In this document: positions 31,984-39,465 of the stretch, one piece after another
Position numbering within the stretch: the first letter of the stretch is position 1
Layout: every line of letters starts with the position of its first letter
IMG/VR virus record: IMGVR_UViG_3300009537_000975
Location: 1-42,558 of that record
DNA length: 42,558 nucleotides
DNA from: a virus
Strand: one strand, 5' to 3'
Notes under the pieces: generated by a model
The model's database searches: none
What the model saw: only the letters and a program-made list of their open reading frames with translations
Told to the model about the DNA's origin: nothing
Translations under genes and position numbers: made by a program

Positions 31984-32439
31984 TCATGGTTTCGGCGGAT
32001 AAAGCCAAATGGTTTTATCTGGCTCTCTCTGAAATTGTTTTATTATTTCCTGAGACACATCGTCCCATTTCAAACCACCCAATCCGCACCCAAGTGCCGG
32101 GATAGCAACAGAATGAACCTCATGCTCATTCATTGTCCTAATGAGAGCAGAGATTCCTTTTCGTATGTACTCCATTTTAGACGGGTCTTTCCAATCAACT
32201 TTAGTCGGGAGATTAAAGATGTAAAGCAACTCGTCATAGGTGTCAATCACCCAAACAAAAATCTTGCCTGGCTTCAATTCTCCTTGGCTGCACTTTTTCT
32301 TGTATTCCGTTTCCATTTCAGGATAGAAGTTAGCGAACCTTTTTGCAAGGCCTGCTCCCATTACACCTACGCAGTTAACTGGATTAACAATTCCTTGTGT
32401 GTCCGCCTCAAATATGTTGCCGTCCACGATACGGATCAT
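31984..32439 (-). CDS. Macrodomain protein (DarG/ALC1-like ADP-ribose-binding/hydrolase)
   Basis: 151 residues, the length of a single macrodomain. GIVNPVNCVGVMGAGLAKRF (16-35) matches the DarG/TARG1-like subtype (NxVNxVGVMGxGxAxxF), and SVAIPALGCGLGGLKWDDV is the second ADP-ribose loop. Known DarG-type proteins remove ADP-ribose from DNA thymidines, countering the DarT toxin, which acts against phages. Inferred: counter-defence, or processing of ADP-ribose products made during infection. It precedes the RHH gene by 34 nt. Confidence 0.88.
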   Translation of the reverse strand: MIRIVDGNIFEADTQGIVNPVNCVGVMGAGLAKRFANFYPEMETEYKKKCSQGELKPGKIFVWVIDTYDELLYIFNLPTKVDWKDPSKMEYIRKGISALIRTMNEHEVHSVAIPALGCGLGGLKWDDVSQEIIKQFQREPDKTIWLYPPKP

Positions 32440-32804
32440 TTGTCCTCCTCTACCACCATTTCGTATAGGAATTCAACCATATCAAGTTGATGGCCACAAA
32501 ACGACCACCCGTAATGTGCTCTGTGACATCTACCAACTTCCCAAAAGTTTTCACCACATTTACCTAAATACAGAGTGCCTTCTTTGATTCTATCATCTTC
32601 ACTAGATTTTCGCTGACACGGAACGTACTCACCCTTCTTACGTCCAGTTCCCTTGCACGCCGGACAGTCTGGGTCTGGTTCTTCCCAACTGCAACACCCG
32701 TAAGTGCAACCGCATGTGTGATCATAGGGACCTGTTGGTGAAGTAAACGGGCCCAAAGGAACAGGAATCAGTTTTATGTTAGGTGGAGTAATGTAGCAAG
32801 TCAT
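32436..32804 (-). CDS. Cys-rich protein with DnaJ-type zinc motif
   Basis: 122 residues. CGCTYGCCSWEEPD followed by CPACKGTGRKKGEYVPC resembles the CxxCxGxG repeats of DnaJ-like zinc fingers, with further Cys/His in GKCGENFW, GRCHRAHYG and FCGHQ. Function unknown. A TGA/ATG overlap couples it to the macrodomain gene. Confidence 0.65.
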   Translation of the reverse strand: MTCYITPPNIKLIPVPLGPFTSPTGPYDHTCGCTYGCCSWEEPDPDCPACKGTGRKKGEYVPCQRKSSEDDRIKEGTLYLGKCGENFWEVGRCHRAHYGWSFCGHQLDMVEFLYEMVVEEDK

Positions 32805-33019
32805 TTTAACGTAATCCTTTCAATTGGAATTCGTACTTCAAATGTTCGTGGAAAATACTCTCCATTGCGAGCCATATCTTCTGATGCAATAACGACAACT
32901 ACGAATGTATCTCCACGGTTAGTGAACGGTGCTTTCTTGATGACAGCTGGTTCCGCAAACGGAGTGCCGTCATCAATGACACACTTACGACCGGGCGTGT
33001 GCTTCTTTTTCTTTTTCAA
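32801..33019 (-). CDS. Small hypothetical protein with non-ATG start
   Basis: 72 residues. The only in-frame start codon is TTG 33019, directly after an in-frame TGA, and the ribosome site is weak. The amino-acid sequence (VIDDGTPFAEPAVIKK, then TFVVVVIASEDMARNG) still looks protein-like and overlaps the next start as ATGA. It overlaps the upstream gene by 35 nt. Confidence 0.5.
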   Translation of the reverse strand: MKKKKKHTPGRKCVIDDGTPFAEPAVIKKAPFTNRGDTFVVVVIASEDMARNGEYFPRTFEVRIPIERITLK

Positions 33020-33155
33020 TTTTGAAGTCTTCGCTCATCACTACATCGGTTCCGTACTTTGTCGTACATCGGCGAAGCAAATCTGTGCTATTCTCATCGG
33101 TGTCTACAAACTCACCGTAGAGGAACGCTTCATACCGTGAATTTTTCTTATTCAT
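32985..33155 (-). CDS. Small hypothetical protein
   Basis: 56 residues from ATG 33155 (GAGGTAT upstream). Starts MNKKNSRYEAFLYGEF and is charged throughout. Unknown role; overlaps the next gene upstream by 8 nt. Confidence 0.55.
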   Translation of the reverse strand: MNKKNSRYEAFLYGEFVDTDENSTDLLRRCTTKYGTDVVMSEDFKIEKEKEAHARS

Positions 33156-33369
33156 CTCTATACCTCGTGCAGTCAACTGTTCTGTCATTAGCTACAATGC
33201 GATACTTGTATCGTTCTACCCGTTCAATGGCGCCTGCATCATATAAAGCAGTAAGCAACTTACCCAAGTTACCGGGTGCCCATCCTGGAGCGTAAAATTC
33301 GCTGATAGCAATTCCTCTGGGCGAAGTGTCAGCCATCATAGGATTGCTGTCTCTCATTCCATCACTCAT
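33148..33369 (-). CDS. Small hypothetical protein
   Basis: 73 residues. ATG 33369 is preferred over an upstream in-frame start because AAGGAG lies 6 nt before it. The segment APGNLGKLLTALYDAGAIER with VERYKYRIV looks like a winged-helix-type arrangement, but this is weak. Overlaps the nuclease gene by 8 nt. Confidence 0.58.
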   Translation of the reverse strand: MSDGMRDSNPMMADTSPRGIAISEFYAPGWAPGNLGKLLTALYDAGAIERVERYKYRIVANDRTVDCTRYRDE

Positions 33370-34246
33370 CCCAAACTCCTTCCGAGCAATGCTCTGTTTT
33401 GTTGTATGGGCAAAAGCGACACGACGATTTAGACGGTGTTGCTTTAACCTTTGCTGTATCGGGGTATTCGTAGGCGATGTTAGCCTCACCTAAGAAATTG
33501 TCAAACTCGTTCATTGCCTTTTTAACCGACACAGATTTGTGAGGCGGAACAAACGGACTAACTCTCGGAATTGGATACGGTGATCCCATAAACAACTTCC
33601 TCTTGAGAATTAGGAATTCCACGACAATCAAATCCTCGTCAACCTTAAACTTCTTTGAGTAGTACCGTTTGTAGATGAGCAGTTGATTCGTCTTTGACTT
33701 GTCTTTTTTAGCGTACTGATTCCACCCCTTCGTGGAGGTTTTCAAGTCAATGATTTTAATGACCCCAGTTAACTTGTGGCGCAAGATGATATCTAGATAG
33801 CCCTTGAACCGCAATTTATCTCTGACTTGAATACTGAGCGGTACTTCTATACCCTCTAGCGTCCACTCCACTGTGGGGAAGAATTTGTCAACGTGCTCCT
33901 GAATGTAACGGAGAATCTTACAACCATCTTCGTAAAACTCCATCAACGTAGGTTTGTCACAAACGAACAACTTCTGATCGTTTTCCTCAACGGTAGTTCT
34001 CTTGAAGTGTTTGATCATATTGTCTTTGAGAATATCACCCAAGTCCATCGTGCGGCCAACTAACTTTGACTTGTTGAATATGATGTTAAGCCAATGTTGA
34101 ATAGTATCATGCATTGCTGATCCAAAGACACTGTGAATGCTATCTTCGCCAGGCAACACCTTATCAATGTATGTCAACTTCCATTGTAACGGGCAATCCG
34201 ACCACATCTTGTACTGACTGTACGAAACAGTTCGTGTTCTACCCAT
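33362..34246 (-). CDS. PD-(D/E)XK nuclease of the Cas4/RecB type
   Basis: 294 residues from ATG 34246 (a TTG one codon earlier is rejected). RTVSYSQYKMWSDCPLQWKL puts Cys18 near the N-terminus, and FGSAMHDTIQHW is the RecB-family helix. GYLDIILRH followed by IKIIDLKTSTKGWNQY gives the D...(D)xK catalytic core plus the QxxxY-type segment. CRFCPYNKTEHC (C276, C279, C287) supplies three more cysteines, so a Cas4/AddB-like [4Fe-4S] cluster is likely. Expected role: 5'-to-3' exonuclease or recombination nuclease. It overlaps the Mom/DruA-like gene upstream by ATGA. Confidence 0.82.
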   Translation of the reverse strand: MGRTRTVSYSQYKMWSDCPLQWKLTYIDKVLPGEDSIHSVFGSAMHDTIQHWLNIIFNKSKLVGRTMDLGDILKDNMIKHFKRTTVEENDQKLFVCDKPTLMEFYEDGCKILRYIQEHVDKFFPTVEWTLEGIEVPLSIQVRDKLRFKGYLDIILRHKLTGVIKIIDLKTSTKGWNQYAKKDKSKTNQLLIYKRYYSKKFKVDEDLIVVEFLILKRKLFMGSPYPIPRVSPFVPPHKSVSVKKAMNEFDNFLGEANIAYEYPDTAKVKATPSKSSCRFCPYNKTEHCSEGVWDE

Positions 34247-34863
34247 CAAAGTAACCTTACGAATATCATCTTCTGTGGTGATTCAACAAACTCCCTTAGA
34301 AGATACTTCACTTCGCCTGATTTGAATGTTCTCACTTCCACACCATCCTTAATTTCATCTCTGTCTTTTCCGTATAGAGTTCTCATTGCCAATGAAGTTC
34401 CTGCGGTCATGCCAATCATTGACCAATTGTCTGCCTTGTACATCGCTCCACTGCGAGGCGGAAGAACAAAACACTGAAGAGCTTTCAATTCGTCCCCATA
34501 TCGTTCTTTCCACCATTTCCGGGCATCGTACCTAAGCAATTTCAGAAACTTAGTGCCGGCGTTTCTATCTTCGTGGCCACTTAGGCAATACACTATGTTG
34601 TTACCTAATTCGTTAAAGCTGATAGAGTTCGACTCCATGAATTCTCTTATCGTTGTCGGCCAACCAAATGCTGACGCCAATCCCCACACACCTACAACCC
34701 GTGAATCCTCAAACAGCATCCAATACAACTTGCGTGAAGGTCTATCACTCCATTTGATATATGAGTGATTGTCGTTGACAAATTTCTTGGCAAGCATTCG
34801 TTGTTTGGGTGTAGTAATTCGCTCAATCCTGTGTCGTAGTTCAGACCAACGAAACCAATCCAT
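34246..34863 (-). CDS. DruA/Mom-like acyltransferase-fold protein
   Basis: 205 residues. NDNHSYIKWSDRPSRKLYW (30-48), VVGVWGLASAFG (56-67), then NAGTKFLKLLRY (101-112) and CFVLPPRSGAMYKADNWSMIG (131-151) follow the order of DruA/DUF4338- and Mom-type proteins: H-x-Y entry loop, GNAT-like strands, and YKADNW near the end. Known Mom modifies adenine. DruA is part of the Druantia defence system. Inferred: a DNA- or nucleotide-modifying or anti-restriction protein. It abuts its relative at 34863 as TAATG. Confidence 0.68.
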   Translation of the reverse strand: MDWFRWSELRHRIERITTPKQRMLAKKFVNDNHSYIKWSDRPSRKLYWMLFEDSRVVGVWGLASAFGWPTTIREFMESNSISFNELGNNIVYCLSGHEDRNAGTKFLKLLRYDARKWWKERYGDELKALQCFVLPPRSGAMYKADNWSMIGMTAGTSLAMRTLYGKDRDEIKDGVEVRTFKSGEVKYLLREFVESPQKMIFVRLL

Positions 34864-35690
34864 TAGAAATCAAAAAACTCCTTAGACTTTTCGTAAGTCC
34901 ACACCTTCCGTTCGTTGCGAATGAAGGCTTTGTTGCTTTCACTGCTGATTTCAGGATTGTAGTTGATCTTGGGGCAATTCTTCCATTCACCCGTATCTAA
35001 ATCCTGAATCTTCCACTCCAAATCTTTGTCTTTCGGATAGGCGATATTCCACTCTACTGTAGATTCCTTGAGCAACTTCTTTTGCTCTCTCTTATCACAT
35101 AGGAATTGAATGTACCTAAATTGCTTTCCCTTGTAGTGGTTCCATCCGAATTCTTTCAATTGTGCCTTGGTTGGTCGGTGACCGTACTTCGCATCCTTCT
35201 GCTGTAACTTACTTGTAATTCCTTGTGAGCTTCGGGGGTGAATTCTCTCGCCCTCACTCGACATATACAAGTCTGTCCAGATAAATCCGCCATATAGAAA
35301 GTTGGCTGACTGATAGACGTAGCCTGGCTTTCCAAGTGTTCCGTCCGCCCAGGTGAATAGGATTTTCTTGTCGGTACGATTCTGTTTGATCCATCGAAGC
35401 GTCCGACTCAGGAAGACTGATTCCGAATTTTTCGGCATATCCTCATGCATACACATCTTGCCGATTTCGTAGTAATCCTCCGCCCTAAGTGAAGGAAACA
35501 ACACTCTAATGGTGTGGAGCGGACGCACACCCCAACCCAAAGTAATAACACCAACTAGCTCATCGCCGATGAAACCGCCAAGGTAAACATCGGTGAGCCG
35601 TGGCATAATTTTTGAGTAGTGGAACTTGAAGATCAGGGAGAGAGCTTCTACCTTATCAATCTCCCTTACTTCCAGCTTGGTTATCTTCAT
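34863..35690 (-). CDS. Mom-like adenine-modification protein
   Basis: 275 residues from ATG 35690, where GAGGAAG lies upstream; a longer in-frame start (35780) would overlap the neighbour by 125 nt. FHYSKIMPRLTDVYLGGF (23-40), DELVGVITLGWGV (43-55), PKNSESVFLSRTLRWI (86-101), FTWADGTLGKPGYVYQSANFLYGG match the Mom family closely. It would install N6-(methylcarbamoyl)adenine or a related group. The last 80 residues are basic and may hold a DNA-binding part. Overlaps the upstream gene by 35 nt. Confidence 0.78.
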   Translation of the reverse strand: MKITKLEVREIDKVEALSLIFKFHYSKIMPRLTDVYLGGFIGDELVGVITLGWGVRPLHTIRVLFPSLRAEDYYEIGKMCMHEDMPKNSESVFLSRTLRWIKQNRTDKKILFTWADGTLGKPGYVYQSANFLYGGFIWTDLYMSSEGERIHPRSSQGITSKLQQKDAKYGHRPTKAQLKEFGWNHYKGKQFRYIQFLCDKREQKKLLKESTVEWNIAYPKDKDLEWKIQDLDTGEWKNCPKINYNPEISSESNKAFIRNERKVWTYEKSKEFFDF

Positions 35691-35964
35691 CTTGTACCGA
35701 AACTTCCTCAGTAAGCTGCTTAGTCGCCACTTCCTCCCAAGCCGGTTCCCACTCTGTTCTGAGTGCGCCATGTTTATCAAATGCTTCTCGTAGTTCCTGT
35801 GGGATTGTGTTGTTCTCTATCCTCAACATCTTAATCCCATCTTTGCGAGTTTCGGGCCTGCCGTCTACTATCCCTTCCCAAACTAACTCGTTATCTTGGT
35901 TGTATGCCTTGACCCAAAAGCTGTAAAATTGTAGGCTGCCTACACCTATTTTAGTCTGACTCAT
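35656..35964 (-). CDS. Small hypothetical protein
   Basis: 102 residues from ATG 35964 (CGGAAG upstream). MSQTKIGVGSLQFYSFWVK is beta-like, then WEGIVDGRPETRKDG and a Gln/Glu-rich acidic tail. Unrecognised. Overlaps the cupin gene by 14 nt. Confidence 0.58.
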   Translation of the reverse strand: MSQTKIGVGSLQFYSFWVKAYNQDNELVWEGIVDGRPETRKDGIKMLRIENNTIPQELREAFDKHGALRTEWEPAWEEVATKQLTEEVSVQDEDNQAGSKGD

Positions 35965-36283
35965 TTCTTCCGTACCTATCTTCAATGACGGTTGTTTCAC
36001 CAGTTTGTGGCGTAGAAACTTCAATCACCTTCGCCTCTTCTAACGCCACCATGCGGTAAACATCACCGGGAATGAAATGCTTCTTCTCACCTGGATACAT
36101 TTTCTGCTTGTTTGTGTTGTGATGTACTAGCAGTACGCCTTCGTCAAGGTAAATGTTGGTGTGACGAAGCGCATGTTTTTGTAGACTTGTAGCTTCACCT
36201 TTTTTGATAGTCAGAATCTTGCCCTGATAAAAGGGAGTATGTGCAAATATGTTGACGTTGCCCCACGGTTTCTCTTTAATCAT
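35951..36283 (-). CDS. Cupin of the type II mannose-6-phosphate isomerase/ManC C-terminal group
   Basis: 110 residues. KPWGNVNIF, KILTIKKGEATSLQKHALRH, YPGEKKHFIPGDVYRM, IEVSTPQTGETTVIEDRYGR reproduce the single-cupin pattern of the ManC/RfbM C-terminal domain (KPWG-L-KxG-SLQxH-H-P-G-DxYGR). Such domains isomerise fructose-6-phosphate to mannose-6-phosphate in bifunctional enzymes. Alone it may be a regulator or isomerase supplying GDP-mannose for the GMD-like enzyme (inference). Confidence 0.8.
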   Translation of the reverse strand: MIKEKPWGNVNIFAHTPFYQGKILTIKKGEATSLQKHALRHTNIYLDEGVLLVHHNTNKQKMYPGEKKHFIPGDVYRMVALEEAKVIEVSTPQTGETTVIEDRYGRNESD

Positions 36284-36654
36284 GGTAACCTCGCTAGGAA
36301 ATCAATTCCATCTTGAAGGTCAGTGAAGTAAGCATCTGCTAACCACTCAAACAGACGCAAATGGTTCCGGTGTCTTTCGCTAACTGCAGATATCTCGTCC
36401 ACGAAGATGATTCTCTTGCCTAGTCCCTTTCCGTATCCCATTTCTCCGCACAATCCATAACCACTTGGATTGCCCTCTTCGAAATAGCCAAATACCCAAT
36501 CACAATTAGCCACCATGCCGAAATCCCATGCGCTGTATAAAGGCCATTCGTTTAGATGGTGGTCACGCGGATCGTAGTAAGTGTGGTGCTCAACTGCTCG
36601 TCTGACAATATTCTGCCATCCGGTTCTCATTCCACCTGCCAGATAGATTTTCAT
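36280..36654 (-). CDS. Nucleoside 2-deoxyribosyltransferase-like protein
   Basis: 124 residues. MKIYLAGGMRTGWQ is the family's N-terminal loop, DFGMVANCDWVFGYFEEGNPSGYGLCGEMGYGKGLGK gives the nucleotide-binding E (in GxxxE) and Asp positions, and IIFVDE completes the strand. It may move deoxyribose between bases or act in a nucleotide-sensing or defence context. Coupled by 4-nt overlaps on both sides. Confidence 0.72.
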   Translation of the reverse strand: MKIYLAGGMRTGWQNIVRRAVEHHTYYDPRDHHLNEWPLYSAWDFGMVANCDWVFGYFEEGNPSGYGLCGEMGYGKGLGKRIIFVDEISAVSERHRNHLRLFEWLADAYFTDLQDGIDFLARLP

Positions 36655-37133
36655 TTGACCACCTTTTTGATTTTCTTCGGGTCTGTGCCGTACATTTCAA
36701 GTATGCGTTTCATGCAATTTTTGCCTTCCGACGTGGCAATATACAAATCAGCATACGCCTCCGCCTCTACTTCACTGACTTGGAAATGTTGAGCAATCAA
36801 TTCAACTACCCAACCTTCATGCCTATTTTCGCCTTTACCCTTGACATACTTATTCCATTGCTTCCTGCGAGGAAGCATCTGACTATAAAACAAGTAAGAC
36901 TCACGCTCCGTTAAAGGACCGTAGAGCTTTTGAAACTCATTGACTAACTCAACATAATCCATGTTCATGCTGAGCAGACGATTTATCATATAGACGCTGT
37001 ACGATTTTCTGTTAACGTCATCTAGCCTGTCCCAATAATCAATCGCCTGGTTCGTCTGAATTGCGTTCAGATGTTCGAACAGGGTCGTTGTCTTCAGCTT
37101 CGCTGTCTTTGTCTTTGCTTTTCTTTTTGCCAA
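36651..37133 (-). CDS. Clamp-loader small subunit (T4 gp62-like)
   Basis: 160 residues; T4 gp62 is 187. TTG 37133 is the apparent start, with GGGAG and AAGG in the 10 nt upstream; no ATG occurs before residue 48. LFEHLNAIQTNQ, VYMINRLLSMNMDYVELVNEFQ, MLPRRKQWNKYVKGKG and WVVELIAQHFQVSEVEAEAY match the gp62 order in cyanophage-type loaders. It partners with the ATPase at 37868-38788 to load the clamp. Its first 95 nt overlap the end of the preceding small gene in another frame. Confidence 0.78.
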   Translation of the reverse strand: MAKRKAKTKTAKLKTTTLFEHLNAIQTNQAIDYWDRLDDVNRKSYSVYMINRLLSMNMDYVELVNEFQKLYGPLTERESYLFYSQMLPRRKQWNKYVKGKGENRHEGWVVELIAQHFQVSEVEAEAYADLYIATSEGKNCMKRILEMYGTDPKKIKKVVK

Positions 37134-37215
37134 ATGCCTTCTCCCAATTTGAAGTCAACTGCTTTTCCGAACAGTAGTCTATGGAGAAAGGGCGTTGATT
37201 ACTTCCCTTCCCCAT
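37039..37215 (-). CDS. Small conserved-type phage protein, nested overlap with gp62-like gene
   Basis: 58 residues from ATG 37215 (AAGGAAG upstream). MGKGSNQRPFSIDYCSEKQ is a pattern I know from short phage proteins of unknown function (MGKGSNxRP). The charged C-terminal half shares 95 nt with the start of the gp62-like gene in another frame. Confidence 0.68.
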   Translation of the reverse strand: MGKGSNQRPFSIDYCSEKQLTSNWEKAFGKKKSKDKDSEAEDNDPVRTSERNSDEPGD

Positions 37216-37582
37216 CTTCCTTGTCCGGCAAAACAATCTCTAATCCAGGCAGCTGGCTGCCTTCGATCTTTTCCTCGTTTACTTGTGGAGCAGGTGGGCC
37301 GTCGCCCTTAAACCAACCACCTAAGCCGGCCAAAAGCTCTTTCGGGATCTGGTTACACACTATACAAGTAAATGCCTTCATAGGGATGTAGCCTTGTTTG
37401 CCCGTCGGCGAAATGAGTGCTGGCATGTGCTTCAACAAGATCACCTCTTGGAACGTGAAGTTTCCACATTCACATTTCACATCATCCAATTCATTTGGAC
37501 TGACATTGATCTGTGCTTGAGGTGGGGTTTCGCCCATACCAGGCATCCCTGACCCAGGCGGTTGTATAAATCCTTGATTCAT
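37199..37582 (-). CDS. Zinc-ribbon phage protein
   Basis: 127 residues. VKCECGNFTFQEVILLKHM and FTCIVCNQIP give CxC/CxxC-type ligand pairs, with LISPTGKQGYIP between. I recall similar small proteins near the clamp-loader genes of T4-like phages, function unknown. It overlaps the small gene downstream by 17 nt. Confidence 0.65.
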   Translation of the reverse strand: MNQGFIQPPGSGMPGMGETPPQAQINVSPNELDDVKCECGNFTFQEVILLKHMPALISPTGKQGYIPMKAFTCIVCNQIPKELLAGLGGWFKGDGPPAPQVNEEKIEGSQLPGLEIVLPDKEDGEGK

Positions 37583-37591
37583 TCTATTCTC

Positions 37592-37858
37592 CTATTGTGT
37601 TTTTAGACCTTCAAAGAAGTCTTTTCTGTCTGCCCATTCTACAGCGGCTACTGCTAGTGCTGCCACCTTTATCATGTTTCTACGAAACTCCAACAAGTCA
37701 GCGGGATGTTCGTCACAACAATAAAATGCCTTTCCGGCATACGCAGTGATGAACGCAATCCACTCGTTAGGGCCGTGTTGGTCGTCGTGGGCGTGTCCGC
37801 CCCAACGTCCGTCTTGATATGCCCGTTCGTCTTTTATCTCTTGTAGTATGTTATCCAT
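37592..37858 (-). CDS. MazG-like all-alpha nucleotide pyrophosphohydrolase candidate
   Basis: 88 residues. ILQEIKDERAYQDGRWGG, HGPNEWIAFITAYAGKA and FRRNMIKVAALAVAAVEWADR form the E-xxx-ERxxQ-W-H-EW helical pattern of small phage proteins related to the all-alpha NTP-PPase superfamily. Possible role: hydrolysing unwanted dNTPs. Support is by motif only. Confidence 0.55.
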   Translation of the reverse strand: MDNILQEIKDERAYQDGRWGGHAHDDQHGPNEWIAFITAYAGKAFYCCDEHPADLLEFRRNMIKVAALAVAAVEWADRKDFFEGLKTQ

Positions 37859-37867
37859 CGTGTTCTC

Positions 37868-38788
37868 CTATTTCTGCAACCGCAACACATTGGTTAGTGT
37901 CGCCATCATATTAATTTCGTGATCTACTACGTGCGCATCGTTGACTTGTCCTTCAGCAATGGCCAAGATGACTTCAGAAATGTTATTCGGGCTGAGTTGA
38001 TCAACCTTGTCAAACAATAACCGATACAACGGAGCGAAATCTCTCACCCTTGAGTCGGCTAAAATCTGTCTTACCTCTTGGAACTTGGCTTTAGAGGGAG
38101 AATCACTTAAGAGCACTTGTACGATGTGTGTCTTGTAATCACTCTCTGCTATTTCTCGTTCCTCAACATTAAGAGTGCCATTCTTGGAGTGACTCTGACA
38201 ATCGTTAATGATCTGTCTCAAGTCTGGATAGTGTGCATCCACCAATAATGCCATATCCTTGGGAGTGAACTTGACTTCCTCTTTCTCAAGAATGCCTGCC
38301 ACGTGCATTGCCGCCTGTTTGCGTGACGGTGGAACAATCTCAAAGACCTGACACCGGCTGATTAGCGGTTGAATCACTCTGTCTCTGTAATTGGCCGTTA
38401 GAATGAAACGACAGGTCTTGCTGAATTGTTCCATTAGATTGCGTAATGCTGCCTGGCCTTGTGGAGTCACAAAGTCTGCTTCGTCCAACACTGCTATCTT
38501 GAGTGACTTGAAACCTATCCCACTCGCGAAACCCTTGAGTTTGTTACGGACTGTCTCAACGTTATTTTCGTCAGAGGCATTGATAAACAGAAAATCACAC
38601 TCAATCGTGTTGACGATGATTTTGGCTGCTGTTGTCTTTCCAGTTCCAGCAGGGCCATAGAGCAATAGATGCGGTATGTCACCTTCATCTAGCCATCCCT
38701 CCAATTTCTCTATGAAGTGTTTGTTTCCTATGTAGCCTTTGGTAGACGTAGGACGATATTTTTCAACCCACAAGTAGTGTTCACTCAT
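37868..38788 (-). CDS. Clamp-loader ATPase (T4 gp44/RFC small-subunit-like)
   Basis: 306 residues from ATG 38788 (GAGG upstream; GTG 38800 rejected). WVEKYRPTSTKGYIGN is the RFC N-terminal box, LLYGPAGTGKTTAAKII (42-58) is Walker A, AVLDEADFV (99-107) Walker B, and ISRCQVFEI (143-151) supplies the SRC arginine finger. It hydrolyses ATP to open and load the sliding clamp, with the gp62-like subunit, onto primed DNA. The two genes are separated here by three small genes, whereas in T4 they adjoin. Confidence 0.93.
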   Translation of the reverse strand: MSEHYLWVEKYRPTSTKGYIGNKHFIEKLEGWLDEGDIPHLLLYGPAGTGKTTAAKIIVNTIECDFLFINASDENNVETVRNKLKGFASGIGFKSLKIAVLDEADFVTPQGQAALRNLMEQFSKTCRFILTANYRDRVIQPLISRCQVFEIVPPSRKQAAMHVAGILEKEEVKFTPKDMALLVDAHYPDLRQIINDCQSHSKNGTLNVEEREIAESDYKTHIVQVLLSDSPSKAKFQEVRQILADSRVRDFAPLYRLLFDKVDQLSPNNISEVILAIAEGQVNDAHVVDHEINMMATLTNVLRLQK

Positions 38789-39161
38789 TTTCGTCCTCAC
38801 GCACGTATAGTCGTGCTATCTCACAGAGAGCGACGAATACAGCATCTTTGTCTTTCTCTAATGTGCCAAGTTCAGCATACGGGACTAAATCAGGGTGTAT
38901 CCGATTTTCAGGATCATATGTTTCACCATAAACCCAACCTCTATCTAGATATGCTTGCATCCACGAACCGTGCAACTCTTCTGGTGACGCGGAACGTGAA
39001 GGTCCACTCTGCCGTTCAATGATATGAATAAATTGTTCACGAAAATCAGCTTCTCGTTCTGTCCAAGTCGCCGGAATGATTGGTGCCCCAGCGGCGATAG
39101 CGGCCAATCGTGCCGCCTCATACACGAATATACTTCTTCGTTCGTTGATATCATTCATCAT
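38781..39161 (-). CDS. RyR-domain protein
   Basis: 126 residues from ATG 39161 (GGGAG upstream; a longer start is rejected). SPEELHGSWMQAYLDRGWVYG with HPDLVPYAELGTLEKDKD is the RyR domain signature found in many phage and bacterial proteins. The domain is a small ligand-binding fold of uncertain role, sometimes linked to nucleotide sensing. The N-terminal helix is YEAARLAAIAAG. Confidence 0.75.
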   Translation of the reverse strand: MMNDINERRSIFVYEAARLAAIAAGAPIIPATWTEREADFREQFIHIIERQSGPSRSASPEELHGSWMQAYLDRGWVYGETYDPENRIHPDLVPYAELGTLEKDKDAVFVALCEIARLYVREDENE

Positions 39162-39465
39162 ATTCTCCCTCATAGGGGTCTTCTATTTTGTCAACCTTTA
39201 CTTCCCATCCACGAGCGATCAATTCCTCAATCAGCTGCTCGTTGGACATATCACCACATAACGGATGCTCACCCCACTCAAAACCAAGCACCTCTTCACC
39301 ACGGACAGCAGACCATTTATCACCATCTATTTCCCCAACTCGTACACTACACCAATTCCAACGGAATCGAATGTAAACCGGCCGGCCATCATCCAACTTA
39401 GCATCCCATTGTGATGGACACGCAATACAGGTTCTAGTTAGTTCGACTATTTTCATTTCACTCAT
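39151..39465 (-). CDS. Conserved-type hypothetical protein
   Basis: 104 residues. TCIACPSQWDAKLDDGRPVY with IRFRWNWCSVRVGEIDG is a pattern of small bacterial and phage proteins (CPSQWxxxxxDGRxxYxRFRW) of unknown function. Overlaps its neighbours slightly on both sides. Confidence 0.65.
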   Translation of the reverse strand: MSEMKIVELTRTCIACPSQWDAKLDDGRPVYIRFRWNWCSVRVGEIDGDKWSAVRGEEVLGFEWGEHPLCGDMSNEQLIEELIARGWEVKVDKIEDPYEGEYDE

